A DNA stretch of 64,000 nucleotides from contig NZ_BSTX01000001.1 in NCBI RefSeq assembly GCF_030269765.1, positions 1,911,472 through 1,975,471 on the forward strand. Reading direction: 5' to 3'. This document shows positions 28,329-37,449 of this stretch, piece after piece (position 1 is the first letter of the stretch; the number at the start of each line of letters is the position of its first letter). This stretch comes from Actinorhabdospora filicis (lineage in GTDB: Bacteria > Actinomycetota > Actinomycetes > Mycobacteriales > Micromonosporaceae). The translations under genes and the position numbers were made by a program. Under the pieces are notes generated by a model. The model was given only the letters and a program-made list of their open reading frames with translations. It ran no database searches and had not been told where the DNA came from.

Positions 28329-28960
28329 ACCGGCGTGACGTGTGGCGGTTCGTCCGCAAATGGGTCCTGGCCAGCGACGTCGGGATCGTCTACTCGATCC
28401 TCCTGGCGATCGTGCTGGTGGTGCTCCAGCTGGTGCCCGACTCCGTCCACGACCACGTGGTGGCCTTCACCAGCACCAACCTGCGCAACCTGCGCGTCCA
28501 CCCCCTCACCGTGCTGGTGACCAGCGCGTTCGTGCTGCCCTCGTGGTCGGGGCTGTGGCTGCAGATCCCGATGATCCTGGTGGTCTTCTCGATCGTGCAG
28601 CCCCTCCTCGGCCGCGCGATCCTGATCATCACCGCCGCCTTCGGCCACATCGGCGCGACCCTGCTGGTGTCGGTGCTCCTGCGCTCGGGCATCAGCAAGG
28701 GCCTGGTCGACCCCGCCGTCCGGCTCGCCTCCGACGTCGGCGTCAGCTACGCGCTCGTCGGCGTCGCCGGGATCGTCGTCGCGTGGTTCGCCACCGTCCA
28801 CATGAAGCTGGTGTACATCGCGCTGGTGAGCATGTACCTGCTCGGGTACGTGGTGTTCTCGCGGACCTTCACCGACGTCGGGCACCTCAGCGCGTGGTTC
28901 ATCGGGCTGTGCGTGGCGTGCGTGATCGGAGCGGCGCGGCGGAGGCCGCTGGCGGGATAG
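28325..28960 (+). CDS. Rhomboid-like membrane protein
   Basis: A 211-residue protein with about six membrane segments. SDVGVSYALVG contains a G-x-S element, and DVGHLSAWFIGL holds a histidine in the last helix, as in the serine/histidine dyad of rhomboid intramembrane proteases; AFGHIGATLL fits the helix that packs beside them. The dyad arrangement is suggestive, but the G-x-S-x is not the canonical G-x-S-G, so protease activity is uncertain. Translationally coupled to the sugar porter. Confidence 0.65.
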   Translation: MNRRDVWRFVRKWVLASDVGIVYSILLAIVLVVLQLVPDSVHDHVVAFTSTNLRNLRVHPLTVLVTSAFVLPSWSGLWLQIPMILVVFSIVQPLLGRAILIITAAFGHIGATLLVSVLLRSGISKGLVDPAVRLASDVGVSYALVGVAGIVVAWFATVHMKLVYIALVSMYLLGYVVFSRTFTDVGHLSAWFIGLCVACVIGAARRRPLAG

Positions 28961-29514
28961 GGACATGGGTGAGGCCGCCGGCGGGCCGTGACGGCCGCGC
29001 GGCGGCATCTCACCGGCCCGGCCTGCCCCGCCCGGGTACGGGCACGGCCTCGGGCACTGGGGCGGGGCGGCGTTCGGACGCCCGGGCCCACTCCAGCCGG
29101 TGGCCGCAGGTGCGAGGGCGGCCGCGGTGTGGCGGGTGTGCGCACCATCGGGCTCCCGCTTGACGCGCCCGGCCCCACCGCGAGGTCGGCCCACTCCGGC
29201 CGGTGGCCGCGCGGCGCACGGAGGGCGCGGGGACGACACGTGAGCGGGTGGCGTGCGGCCGCATCTCACCCGCCCGGCCCGATCGACCACGGCCACCGGG
29301 ATCGGACGCGGGGCAGTGGACATGACGTGAAGCGACGCTCAGCCGACACGACCCTGCCGCCCGGCCCGCCGGGCCGACGCCCGCGAGGCGCGTGGGCGGA
29401 TGGTGCATGGGTGGGCGCTGGGTGGGTGGGCTGCGTGCGAGTGGGTTGCGTGTGCGTGGGTGCTGTCTGAGCGGGCCGCGTGCGCGGGCGATGTCCGGCA
29501 CCGCCCCCACGGCG
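28961..29514. repeat. Non-coding stretch with degenerate direct repeats
   Basis: About 550 bp without a convincing gene. It carries pairs of near-identical segments: 29085-29107 and 29188-29210 differ at one base, and 29005-29023 resembles 29261-29279. The right part (29395-29470) is a G/T-rich low-complexity run of GTGGG-like units. Confidence 0.5.
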
Positions 29515-29546
29515 AACGGCCCCGGGCCTTGCGGCCCGGGGCCGTT
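29515..29546. terminator. Strong terminator after the proline-rich membrane gene
   Basis: Perfect 14-bp stem AACGGCCCCGGGCC/GGCCCGGGGCCGTT with a TTGC loop, 28 bp beyond the stop of the minus-strand gene at 29574. Confidence 0.88.
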
Positions 29547-29573
29547 CCACTCCGCCAGTTCGCCCGAGGGCGC

Positions 29574-30875
29574 CTACTTGTTCGCGATCGCGTCCGCCTC
29601 GCTGACCATCTGCTGGGTCGACAGGCCTTCCTGCCGTCCGCGCAGTTCGGCGTAGGTGACCAGGATGCCCGCCACCGCGAAGATCGCCAGGGGCAGCATC
29701 GCCACCGCGCGGACGATCTCGATGATCAGGACGCCGATGAAGCCGCCGAAGCCGACGGTGCCGTCGTTGCCGATGATGGCGCCCTCGATGAGGCCGACGG
29801 GGATGCCGATGACGCAGCCGTAGACGAGGGCCGCCACGAAGATCACCAGGACCCGCGACAGTGCCCGCCCGAAGTCGGCGTGGGTCAGTTTGAAGCTGCG
29901 GACGAAGGGGTTGCCGCCCTCGAAGACGAAGGCGGGCGCCAGCACCGACAGCGCGATGGCCAGGTAGACGCCCGGCAGGAAGCAGGCGCACAGGCCGATC
30001 GAGATGGCGATGGACGCCAGGATCGTCCAGCCCCACATGGGCAGCGCGCGCCCGAAGCCGTAGGACATCGACTCCCCGAAGGGCACCTGGACGCCGGGTG
30101 TGCCCTCGCGGACGGCGGCGCGGATGGCGCCGACGACGGCCGCGGCGGCGAGGAAGCCGGTGATCACCCACGCGAGCAGGCCCCAGAGGCCACCGCCCAC
30201 GTAGGCGCCCCAGTCCCAGTTGTCGTTGGCGTCGCGGCCGATCGGGCCGACGGAGGTGTTCACCGTCGTCCCGAGCGCGATGCTGGGGATCACCGCGCCG
30301 ACCAGCATGATCATGCCGATCGATTTCCAGCTGCGCTTGAAGACGCCCTGGACGCGGTTCATCCACGTGTTGAAGTCGGTGGGCACGATCGGGTCGTACG
30401 GGTCGGACGGCCCGTAGCCCCCGCCGGTGCCGGGCGGCCAGTAGCCGCCGCCGGCACTGCCTCCACCGCCACCGCCGGTGGGCGGGGGCGGGGTGTAGGG
30501 CTCGCCGTAGCTGGACGTGCCGTACGCGCCGGACTGCGGGGGAGTCTGCGAGGGGTAGTCGCCGCTTCCGGTGCCGTACGTGGAGGCCGAGGGGCCGTAA
30601 CTCGCGGGGGGCTGCTGCTGGTACGAGCCGGTGGAGGGTTCCGGCGCCCGGTAGGGCGGGTACTCCGGCTCGGGCGGGTAGACCGCGGGCTCCGGCGGAG
30701 GCGGTGGGGGCGGAGGGGGTGGCGCGTAGTCCCCGTGCCGCGGCGGCTGGTACTCGCCCGGGTGGGGCTGCGCCGGGTAGCCCTCGGAAGCCGGCGGCTG
30801 CGGCGGCTGGTACGGCGCCGCGTACGGGTCATCGGGACCTTGCGTCCCGCCAGGAGGCGGTGGCGGAGTTGTCAT
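29574..30875 (-). CDS. Pro-rich membrane protein (GDPD membrane-domain-like)
   Basis: A 433-residue protein. The first ~170 residues are a disordered Pro/Tyr/Gly/Gln-rich tail with a run of ten consecutive prolines. The remainder has about six hydrophobic segments (VQGVFKRSWKSIGMIMLVGA, AIALSVLAPAFVFEGGNPF, FKLTHADFGRALSRVLVIF) in the style of the membrane domain found next to glycerophosphodiester phosphodiesterases, and of related stand-alone actinobacterial proteins. No catalytic domain is present. Role unknown; it probably scaffolds or transports lipid-linked material. Confidence 0.7.
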   Translation of the reverse strand: MTTPPPPPGGTQGPDDPYAAPYQPPQPPASEGYPAQPHPGEYQPPRHGDYAPPPPPPPPPPEPAVYPPEPEYPPYRAPEPSTGSYQQQPPASYGPSASTYGTGSGDYPSQTPPQSGAYGTSSYGEPYTPPPPTGGGGGGSAGGGYWPPGTGGGYGPSDPYDPIVPTDFNTWMNRVQGVFKRSWKSIGMIMLVGAVIPSIALGTTVNTSVGPIGRDANDNWDWGAYVGGGLWGLLAWVITGFLAAAAVVGAIRAAVREGTPGVQVPFGESMSYGFGRALPMWGWTILASIAISIGLCACFLPGVYLAIALSVLAPAFVFEGGNPFVRSFKLTHADFGRALSRVLVIFVAALVYGCVIGIPVGLIEGAIIGNDGTVGFGGFIGVLIIEIVRAVAMLPLAIFAVAGILVTYAELRGRQEGLSTQQMVSEADAIANK

Positions 30876-30975
30876 ATCGGCAAGCTAGCAACTCAAAAGC
30901 CGCCATTCAGGACATATGGCAATGATGATCTTTGTTCATCAAGATCCACGCCTTATCACCCGTCGCCGGACACGC

Positions 30976-31010
30976 CGAGGCCGGGGCACCCCCTGGGAGC
31001 CCCGGCCTCG
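30976..31010. terminator. Terminator after the cold-shock gene
   Basis: Perfect 12-bp stem CGAGGCCGGGGC/GCCCCGGCCTCG with an 11-nt loop, 24 bp beyond the csp stop (minus strand). Confidence 0.85.
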
Positions 31011-31033
31011 GGTAGGTCTGAGTCTGACCCGGG

Positions 31034-31237
31034 TCAGCCGATGACCCGGACGTTCTCCGCCTGCGGGCCCTTCTGGCCCTGCGCGACGTCGAACTCGACG
31101 CGCTGACCGTCGTCAAGCGAACGGTATCCGTCGACCTGGATCGCCGAGAAGTGGACGAAAACGTCCGCCCCGCCGTCCACGGCGATGAAGCCGTAGCCCT
31201 TCTCGGAGTTGAACCACTTGACGGTGCCTTGTGCCAC
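31034..31237 (-). CDS. Cold-shock domain protein (CspA family)
   Basis: A 67-residue single-stranded nucleic-acid-binding protein and RNA chaperone. The cold-shock domain is complete: [14 protein letters not shown] with RNP1 (KGYGFIAV), and DVFVHFSAI with RNP2, followed by the usual [20 protein letters not shown]. The GTG at 31237 gives the standard N-terminus; the frame is open much further upstream, but without coding character. Monocistronic: a terminator follows at once. Confidence 0.96.
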   Translation of the reverse strand: MAQGTVKWFNSEKGYGFIAVDGGADVFVHFSAIQVDGYRSLDDGQRVEFDVAQGQKGPQAENVRVIG

Positions 31238-31547
31238 TGTGCACTTCCCTTGCTCTGCATGCACCGGACTCGCGGCGCGGGTCCGGGATCGCCCCCACCG
31301 CCGGCGCACCCACACCAGCGGTGGACTTGCTTCCGCGTCAAGGACGACCGTGTCGCACGCTACACGAGCGGCGCCCGCCTGGCTAGGTACGCCGCGTGCG
31401 TGTAGACGTTGGATCTTGTTCCGGAAAGACCGGTTTTGTGCGGTCCCACATGGGCGGAAAGCACCACTCGGCGTCTCTGTCGGGTAACGGACGGCGTCGG
31501 GCGGCAACCCTTTCGGCACGGGCCTAAGACTTCGACAAACGTCGATG
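31238..31547. other. csp upstream region, non-coding
   Basis: About 310 bp between the csp start and the paaN terminator with no gene. Cold-shock genes commonly have a long structured 5' leader, and this region could supply one. I could not identify a convincing promoter in it. Confidence 0.4.
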
Positions 31548-31577
31548 GACTCCGGTGGGCGGCCACCCACCGGAGTC
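31548..31577 (-). terminator. Terminator after paaN
   Basis: Perfect 12-bp stem GACTCCGGTGGG/CCCACCGGAGTC with a 6-nt loop, 6 bp beyond the paaN stop. Confidence 0.88.
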
Positions 31578-31583
31578 CCGCTG

Positions 31584-33272
31584 TCACGCTTCTTCGCGGG
31601 CCGTGTGACGGCGGCTCTGGACGACCCGGAACCGGTTGGCCACATAGGCTCCGTCGGTCAGCGCCGAGTTGGCGGCGGGGTTGCCGCCCGAGGCGTGGAA
31701 GTCGGAGAACGCCGCCGACTGGTTGACGAACACCCCGCCGGTCAGGTTGACCGACAGGTGGGTGTAGACGTCCTGCGCGGCCCGCTCCACCTCGTCCAGG
31801 ACCTCCTCGGAGGTCGAGTAGACCCCGGCGGTCAGCGCGCCCCTCGCCGAAACCACATCGCGGAAAATCCGGATCGACTCGGCCGTGTCGGCGGTGGCGA
31901 CGATGAACGCGATCGGGCCGAACCACTCCTCGCCGTAGACGTCGGAGTCGCCCGCCGAGAGCTTCACGATGAGCGGGGTGCGGACCACCGCGTCGGGGTA
32001 CACCGGGTGCTCAAGGGGCTGCGAGGCCAGCAGCACCTCGCCCAGCTTCTCCGCCCGCGCCAGCCGGTCCAGGACCGCGTCGTTGACGATCGCGCCGGTC
32101 AGGTCCACCGCGCGCGCGGCGTCCCCGGTCAGCTTCGCCACCGAGGCCGTGATCGCCCCGGCGACCTCCTCGAAGGACACCTTGCCCTCGGGGGTGTCGA
32201 TGCCGCCGGCCGGGATGAGGATGTTCTGGGTGGTGGTGCACATCTGCCCGCTGTAGAGGGCCAGGGTGAACCCGAGGTTGCGGGCCAGGCCCTTCAGGTC
32301 GTCGGTGGAGTCGATGATGACGGTGTTGACGCCCGCCTTCTCGGTGTACACCTGCGCCTGGCGCGCGTTCTCCTCCAGCCAGTCGCCGTAGGCGGTGCCG
32401 CCGGTGAAGTCGACGATCCTGACCGCCGGGTCGACGGCGAGGGCCGAGGCGACCTTGTCGCCGGGGTCCTCGGCGGCCAGCGTCACCAGGTTCGGGTCGA
32501 ACCCGGCCTCGGCGAGCACCTCGCGGGCGTGCCGGACGGTGATCGCCAGCGGCAGGACCGCGCCCGGGTGCGGCTTGACGATCACGGGGTTGCCGGTGAC
32601 CAGGGAGGCGAACAGGCCCGGGTAGGAGTTCCAGGTCGGGAACGTGTTGCAGCCGATGACCAGCGCGACGCCCCGCGGGACGACGTGGAAGGTCTTGGTC
32701 AGCACGAGCGGGTCGTGCTTGCCCTGCGGCTTCTCCCAGTGGGCGGTGCCGGGGGTGCGGGTCATCTCGCTGTAGGCGTAGGCGATGGCCTCCAGCGCGC
32801 GGTCCAGGGCGTGCGGGGCCCCGGCCTGGAAGGCCATCATGAAGCCCTGGCCGGTGGTGAACTGGACGGCGTTGGCCATGGTGAAGGAGTCGGCCGACAG
32901 CTTCGCCAGGATCTCCAGGCACACTCCCGCGCGGACCGCCGGTCCCGCGTCCCGCCAGGCCGGCTGCGCCGCGCGGGCGGCGGCGACCAGCGCCCCGGCG
33001 TCGGCGCGCGGGTAGCGGACGTCGAGGGCGATGCCGTACGGGCTGCGCTCGGTGGCCACCACTCCCTGGCTGCCGGGCTGGTCGAGCGGGAAGTCGGCGC
33101 CGAGGTAGGACTCGAAGCGCGCCTTCCCTTCGTCGGCGGCGGTTTCTCCGTACACGCGGGGACTGGGCGACTCAGGGTAGGCCGACCAGTACCCGCGTTC
33201 ACCGATCGCCTGAAGGGCGCGGTCGAGGAGGTCGCGGTGCTTCGTGAGCATCGGGTGCGTCATATTGGCCAT
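31584..33272 (-). CDS. paaN: PaaN-type aldehyde dehydrogenase of phenylacetate degradation
   Basis: About 562 residues of the PaaN family, the aldehyde-dehydrogenase-fold enzyme tied to aerobic phenylacetyl-CoA degradation, where it is thought to oxidise the ring-opened semialdehyde. Motifs: [18 protein letters not shown] near the N-terminus, [32 protein letters not shown], the catalytic-cysteine segment [12 protein letters not shown], and [15 protein letters not shown]. No paaABCDE oxygenase or other paa gene is nearby, so it works with genes elsewhere. ATG at 33272 or 33263 are both possible; neither has a clear ribosome-binding site. Confidence 0.88.
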   Translation of the reverse strand: MANMTHPMLTKHRDLLDRALQAIGERGYWSAYPESPSPRVYGETAADEGKARFESYLGADFPLDQPGSQGVVATERSPYGIALDVRYPRADAGALVAAARAAQPAWRDAGPAVRAGVCLEILAKLSADSFTMANAVQFTTGQGFMMAFQAGAPHALDRALEAIAYAYSEMTRTPGTAHWEKPQGKHDPLVLTKTFHVVPRGVALVIGCNTFPTWNSYPGLFASLVTGNPVIVKPHPGAVLPLAITVRHAREVLAEAGFDPNLVTLAAEDPGDKVASALAVDPAVRIVDFTGGTAYGDWLEENARQAQVYTEKAGVNTVIIDSTDDLKGLARNLGFTLALYSGQMCTTTQNILIPAGGIDTPEGKVSFEEVAGAITASVAKLTGDAARAVDLTGAIVNDAVLDRLARAEKLGEVLLASQPLEHPVYPDAVVRTPLIVKLSAGDSDVYGEEWFGPIAFIVATADTAESIRIFRDVVSARGALTAGVYSTSEEVLDEVERAAQDVYTHLSVNLTGGVFVNQSAAFSDFHASGGNPAANSALTDGAYVANRFRVVQSRRHTAREEA

Positions 33273-33333
33273 GATGCCGCAGTCGCCGGGCGTTGGCACC
33301 GCGCACACCATGGCACTTCGGGTGATCGGGTGG

Positions 33334-34353
33334 TCAGGCCTTGTGTTGCAGGTTGAGCTCGTAGGAGTGCGGGCGGTAGCCGAGGGCCCGGTTGACCGCG
33401 ATCATCGGGGCGTTGTCCTCGGCGTTGTTGGTGTCGATCAGCCGCAGCCCGGGGTGCTCGGCGGTGCCCCGGCGCAGGTTCGCCAGCTTCACCAGCAGGC
33501 CGAGGCGGTGGCCGCGGTGGTCGGGGTCGACCACGGTGATGGCCTGCGCGGCGCGGGTGGTGTCGATCGGGGAGACCGAGATGAAGGTCCAGGCGACCAG
33601 CCGGCCGCTCTCCTCGTGCCGGGCGGCGGCGTGGACCAGCGGGGTGCCGGTCGCGGCGGCCTGGCGGGCGCGCTGGCGGATGAGCTCCGGGTTGGGCGGC
33701 TCGGGTTCGACGTCCATGTCCCCGGTGGGCATGTCGGCGGTGAGCCGGTACTCCAGGTGGGCCAGGTCGTCGACGTACTCCTCGGGCAGCTCGTGCCCGG
33801 GGCCCTCCAGCCAGGTGACGAAGGTGTAGCCGTCGGCGTGCGCGGCGGCCTTCGCCTCCAGTTCCTCGTGCGCGCCCGGTTCGACGGTGTCAAGGTCGAG
33901 GCGGGACAGCAAGGTGGTCTGGGCGACGGTGTAGCCCATCGCCTCGCCGAAGCGCACGCCCGCCGGGTCGATCTCGGCGCCGCCCTCGATGGGCGCGCGG
34001 GCGCTGCTGAGCACGGTGGTGCGGCCCTCGGCGGCGGCGAAGTCCAAGAGGAAGTCGTGCATGGCGCGCCCGCGTCCGGCCCGCCGGTACCAGGGGACCA
34101 CACCGACGAAACCAAGGGCCATATGACGGTTGGCCTCCTGCGGCAGGTCGACGGACAGGTGCCCGACGACCTTGCCGTCCTCACGGGCCAGCCATTCGTG
34201 CCGGGTGACGCCCGGGCGGGAGACACCGGCGGTGGTTCGCACCCGCTCGCGGGTGGGTTTCACGGTGATGCCCGGGAGGTGCAGCGCCGTGCGGACGGAG
34301 AAGTAGTCCTCGAAGTCGACGGGATCGTCGGCTCGGAACGGGGTGATCTGCAC
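33334..34353 (-). CDS. Tandem-GNAT protein TG11 (last of the array)
   Basis: A 339-residue protein with two GNAT (Gcn5-related) acetyltransferase domains. The N-terminal domain has the acetyl-CoA loop YRRAGRGRAM (near residue 88); the C-terminal domain has HRGHRLGLLVKLANL followed by TNNAEDNAPMIAVNRALGY. The family transfers acyl groups from acyl-CoA to amines; the substrate is unknown. GTG start immediately follows the stop of TG10 (TGA|GTG). With TG10 it forms a two-gene unit set off from the rest by a terminator. The N-terminal loop has A-G-R-G rather than the R-G-x-G of its siblings. Confidence 0.88.
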   Translation of the reverse strand: MQITPFRADDPVDFEDYFSVRTALHLPGITVKPTRERVRTTAGVSRPGVTRHEWLAREDGKVVGHLSVDLPQEANRHMALGFVGVVPWYRRAGRGRAMHDFLLDFAAAEGRTTVLSSARAPIEGGAEIDPAGVRFGEAMGYTVAQTTLLSRLDLDTVEPGAHEELEAKAAAHADGYTFVTWLEGPGHELPEEYVDDLAHLEYRLTADMPTGDMDVEPEPPNPELIRQRARQAAATGTPLVHAAARHEESGRLVAWTFISVSPIDTTRAAQAITVVDPDHRGHRLGLLVKLANLRRGTAEHPGLRLIDTNNAEDNAPMIAVNRALGYRPHSYELNLQHKA

Positions 34354-35397
34354 TCAGATCTCCTTCTGATAGTTGTGGACCAGACAGAAGATACGGAAGC
34401 CGAGCGCGTCGTTGATCGCGATCATGTGGGCGTTCTCGTCGGCGTTGCGGGTCTCGATGGTGCGCAGATCGGGGCACGCGGCCCGGATCGCGGCCAGGTT
34501 CTCCAGCTTGACCAGGGTGCCGAACTTGCGGCCGCGGTGCGCGGGGTCGACCACGGTGATGTTCTGGTAGGCGAAGGTGCCGCCTTCGCCCGGGTGGAGC
34601 ATCAGCACGGTCCAGGCGACGATGTCGCCGCTCTCGACGTGCCGGACGGCGGCGTTGAAGCAGCGCATGTTCTGGAGGCCGGAGCGCTGCGAGCGGGCGC
34701 GGATCGCCTCCGGCTCGGGCTCGGTGCGCGGCTTCATGTCGATGTCGCCGTGGGGGGCGTCGGTATCCATGCGCAGTTCGAGGCGCGCGAGGCCGTCGAC
34801 GTACTCCTCGGGGTGGGGGCCGGACGTGCCGTCCTCCCAGACCAGGACCTCGTAGCCGTCGAGCCGGGTCCGGCAGTCGGCACTGAGGGCGGTCAAGACG
34901 TCATCGTCGAGGTCCTCCAGGTGGAGACGACGGCATACTTCCGTCATCGCTCGTGTCATTCCGGTGGCTTCGGCGAAGGCGGGGCCGGGCGACTCCCGGC
35001 CGGGGTTCTCGCGGACCTGGGCGAGCCAGGTGGTGCGGCCGTACTCGCGCATCTTCGCCTCGACGGCGTCGCGCAGGGCGGTGCCCACGCCCCGGCGGCG
35101 CCAGCCGAGGTTCACCCATCCCTCCAGGTGGACGAAGTGCGTGTTCACCGTGTCGGGCATGAACATCAGGGCCGCGCCGACGACGGTGCCGTCGGCGACG
35201 GCGGCCAGGAACTCCGCCCGCGCGCCGTGCGGCGGGGTGGCCAGGGACCGGGTGGCGTCCTCCAGCGAGGGCGCCGGTATGCCCGGCTGGTCCACCGGAA
35301 TGGCCTCGGCCCAGCCGTCGTAGAGCGACCGCATGAGGTCGGCGTCGTCCGCGGTGAAGGTCTTGATGTCAAGAGTGACTGCGCTCGGAGTGCTCAT
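34354..35397 (-). CDS. Tandem-GNAT protein TG10
   Basis: 347 residues, two GNAT domains. First domain: LEGWVNLGWRRRGVGTALRD. Second domain: TVVDPAHRGRKFGTLVKLEN and TRNADENAHMIAINDALGF. This copy carries an extended N-terminus relative to TG11 and a distinctive NMRCFNAAVRHVESGDIVAW strand. It heads the two-gene unit TG10-TG11, starting at the ATG 35397 just upstream of which lies the terminator of the preceding unit, so its own promoter should be in the ~50 bp between. Substrate unknown. Confidence 0.88.
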   Translation of the reverse strand: MSTPSAVTLDIKTFTADDADLMRSLYDGWAEAIPVDQPGIPAPSLEDATRSLATPPHGARAEFLAAVADGTVVGAALMFMPDTVNTHFVHLEGWVNLGWRRRGVGTALRDAVEAKMREYGRTTWLAQVRENPGRESPGPAFAEATGMTRAMTEVCRRLHLEDLDDDVLTALSADCRTRLDGYEVLVWEDGTSGPHPEEYVDGLARLELRMDTDAPHGDIDMKPRTEPEPEAIRARSQRSGLQNMRCFNAAVRHVESGDIVAWTVLMLHPGEGGTFAYQNITVVDPAHRGRKFGTLVKLENLAAIRAACPDLRTIETRNADENAHMIAINDALGFRIFCLVHNYQKEI

Positions 35398-35449
35398 GCA
35401 GTCATTCTGACGGCACTTTGCGCCAGGCGCAAGACCCGGGCACGCGAAA

Positions 35450-35476
35450 GGCCCCGACCGCATCGCGATCGGGGCC
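35450..35476 (-). terminator. Terminator after TG9, splitting the GNAT array
   Basis: GGCCCCGA/TCGGGGCC perfect 8-bp stem, 21 bp beyond the TG9 stop and within the 100-bp gap to TG10. It marks the end of the TG3-TG9 unit. Confidence 0.7.
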
Positions 35477-35497
35477 CGTTCGTACTAATCGGCGCAG

Positions 35498-36487
35498 CTA
35501 GACCTTGGCCTGGCCGACCTTTGCTTGGAAATGCACCATCCGGTCGAGGTCCACGTACCCCATGCGCCGGTTCACCGCGAGCATCGCCGCGTTGGTCTCG
35601 GCGTTGAACGTGGTCACCGTGGCCAGCGCCGGCCAGATCCGGCGCGCGAAGGACAGGTTGGCGCGCTTGAGCAGCAGCCCCAGGCCCGCGCCCCGGTGCT
35701 CGGGCAGGACGACGGTGATGCCCTGCTCGGCGTGCGTCCCGCCGGTCAGCTCGATGGTGCTCCAGCCGATCAGCCGGTCGCCGTCGCGCAGGGCGGTGTG
35801 GACGGCGGTGGTGCCGGTCTCGCGAGAGACCGCCGCCGCCTCCAGCAACCGCTCCGGCGTCCACACCTCGGGGGTGACGTCGAGGTCCCCGGCGGGCGCG
35901 TCGGCGTCCAGGCGCGTCATCAGCCGCGCCAGCTCCGGCAGCCACTCGGCGGGCGGATCGCCGGGCACGCCGTCCACCCAGCGCACCAGGCGGCCGTCGT
36001 CCACAGGCTCGTCCACAGGCCCCACGGTCAGCTCGCTGCGGATGTCGACCAGCGCGACCTCCATGTCCATGGCCGCGCAGAAGGCCTCCCCGGCGCGGTC
36101 GCGGACCAGCGGCGAGCCCGGCGCCGGAGCCAGCACGTTGACCAGGATCAGCGTGCGGCCCAGGGCCTGGGCGCGCTCGCGGGTGAGCTCGAACAGGGCC
36201 CGCCCGATGCCGCGCCGCCGGAAGGCGGGCGCGACCTGGCCCTCCAGCTCGACGGTGTGCGTGTTGTCCTCGCCCGGCAGGAACAGCAGGGCCGCACCGG
36301 CCAGCTCCTCCCCCTCGAACCAGCCCCAGTACTCGGTGGTCTTGCCCGGCTGCGGGTGGGCCAGCAGGGCGGCGAGCCGCTCGGCGGGGATCGGCGGCCG
36401 GTCGGGCCGGTCGTTGGCGTCGGCGGCGGCCCGGACGGCGGCGTAGGCGGCCATGTCGGGACCGGTGAAGTCGAGGCGGCGGATCAC
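35498..36487 (-). CDS. Tandem-GNAT protein TG9
   Basis: 329 residues, two GNAT domains. First domain: VAPAFRRRGIGRALFELTRE. Second domain: TVVLPEHRGAGLGLLLKRAN and TFNAETNAAMLAVNRRMGY. The HRGAGLG loop departs from the HRGHRLG seen in most siblings. GTG start overlaps the TG8 stop (GTGA). Last gene of the seven-gene unit TG3-TG9. The two-domain layout resembles mycothiol synthase (MshD), but sequence motifs do not identify it as such. Confidence 0.88.
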   Translation of the reverse strand: MIRRLDFTGPDMAAYAAVRAAADANDRPDRPPIPAERLAALLAHPQPGKTTEYWGWFEGEELAGAALLFLPGEDNTHTVELEGQVAPAFRRRGIGRALFELTRERAQALGRTLILVNVLAPAPGSPLVRDRAGEAFCAAMDMEVALVDIRSELTVGPVDEPVDDGRLVRWVDGVPGDPPAEWLPELARLMTRLDADAPAGDLDVTPEVWTPERLLEAAAVSRETGTTAVHTALRDGDRLIGWSTIELTGGTHAEQGITVVLPEHRGAGLGLLLKRANLSFARRIWPALATVTTFNAETNAAMLAVNRRMGYVDLDRMVHFQAKVGQAKV

Positions 36488-37449
36488 GCGGCCACCACCT
36501 GGTAGTAGCCGTCCACGCCGGCCGTGGCGAAGCCGAGGGCCTCGTTGACGCGCCAGATCTTCTCGTTGGCCAGCGCGTTGGTGGCCACCACCGAGGTCGC
36601 GTCGGGCGCGACGCTGCGGGCCTGCTCCAGGTTGGCCAGCTTCACCACCGTGCCGAGCCGGTGTCCCCGGTGTTCGGGGTGGACGAGGGTGATCAGCTGC
36701 ATGAGGCGCTCGCTTCTTCCGTCGTGGCGCAGGGTGGTGACCGCGATGAGGCGGCCGGTGGCGCGCTCGCGCGCGCCGGTGGAGATGCGCACCTGCCCCA
36801 GCGAGGCGGCCAGCTCGGAGAGCTCGATGACGCGCTCGGGCGAGTAGGCGGTGGGCTCGACGGCCAGGCCGCCGCTGGGGGCGTCGGTCGACAGGCGTCC
36901 CATGAGATCGGCGAGATCGGCGACCAGCGAGTCCGGGACGGGCCCGGCCGCGCCGTCCAGCCAGTGCACGAGGTCGTAGCCGGGCACCGGGGTGGGCTCG
37001 GCGAACTCGCGGCCCAGGTCCAGGACGCTGACCCGCTCGGCGTGCACGCGCTCCATGCCCATCGCCGTCAGGAACGGCTCGCCCGGCCCCCCGTCCCCGG
37101 CCGTGGCGGTGAGGACGGTCCGGCCCAGCGCGAGGCTCTCGGCGAGCGCGCGCTCGTAGAGGGCCCGCCCGAGTCCGCGGCGGCGCAGGCCGGGGTGGAC
37201 GACGCCGTGCAGCGCGGTCCGGTGCCGGTTGTCGCGCTGCGACAGGCGCAGCCGGACGAATCCGGCGACGCGCCCGTCGGCCTCGGCGACGAGGGTCTCG
37301 CCGGTGGTGCCGTCCCTGGGGGTGGCCAGGTAGGCGGCGATGGAGGCCCGGGGCGGGGGCGGGAACAGCCCGCCCTCCTCCTCGGCGAAGAGCCCGGCCA
37401 GTTCGTGGATCGCGTCGTGGTCGGCCGCGGTGACCGGGCGGATCGTCAC
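36484..37449 (-). CDS. Tandem-GNAT protein TG8
   Basis: 321 residues, the shortest of the array. First domain: GVVHPGLRRRGLGRALYERA. Second domain: TLVHPEHRGHRLGTVVKLAN; the final motif is ATNALANEKIWRVNEALGF, where KIW replaces the MIA found elsewhere. GTG start overlaps the TG7 stop. The altered C-terminal motif suggests a different acceptor pocket. Function otherwise unknown. Confidence 0.87.
   Translation of the reverse strand: MTIRPVTAADHDAIHELAGLFAEEEGGLFPPPPRASIAAYLATPRDGTTGETLVAEADGRVAGFVRLRLSQRDNRHRTALHGVVHPGLRRRGLGRALYERALAESLALGRTVLTATAGDGGPGEPFLTAMGMERVHAERVSVLDLGREFAEPTPVPGYDLVHWLDGAAGPVPDSLVADLADLMGRLSTDAPSGGLAVEPTAYSPERVIELSELAASLGQVRISTGARERATGRLIAVTTLRHDGRSERLMQLITLVHPEHRGHRLGTVVKLANLEQARSVAPDATSVVATNALANEKIWRVNEALGFATAGVDGYYQVVAA

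Noticed and set aside
31404..31409. Sixth ECF promoter of the CGTCTA class upstream of the cold-shock gene
   Set aside because: The -10-like CGTCTA is present on the minus strand, but no CAACC element occurs 16-17 bp upstream.
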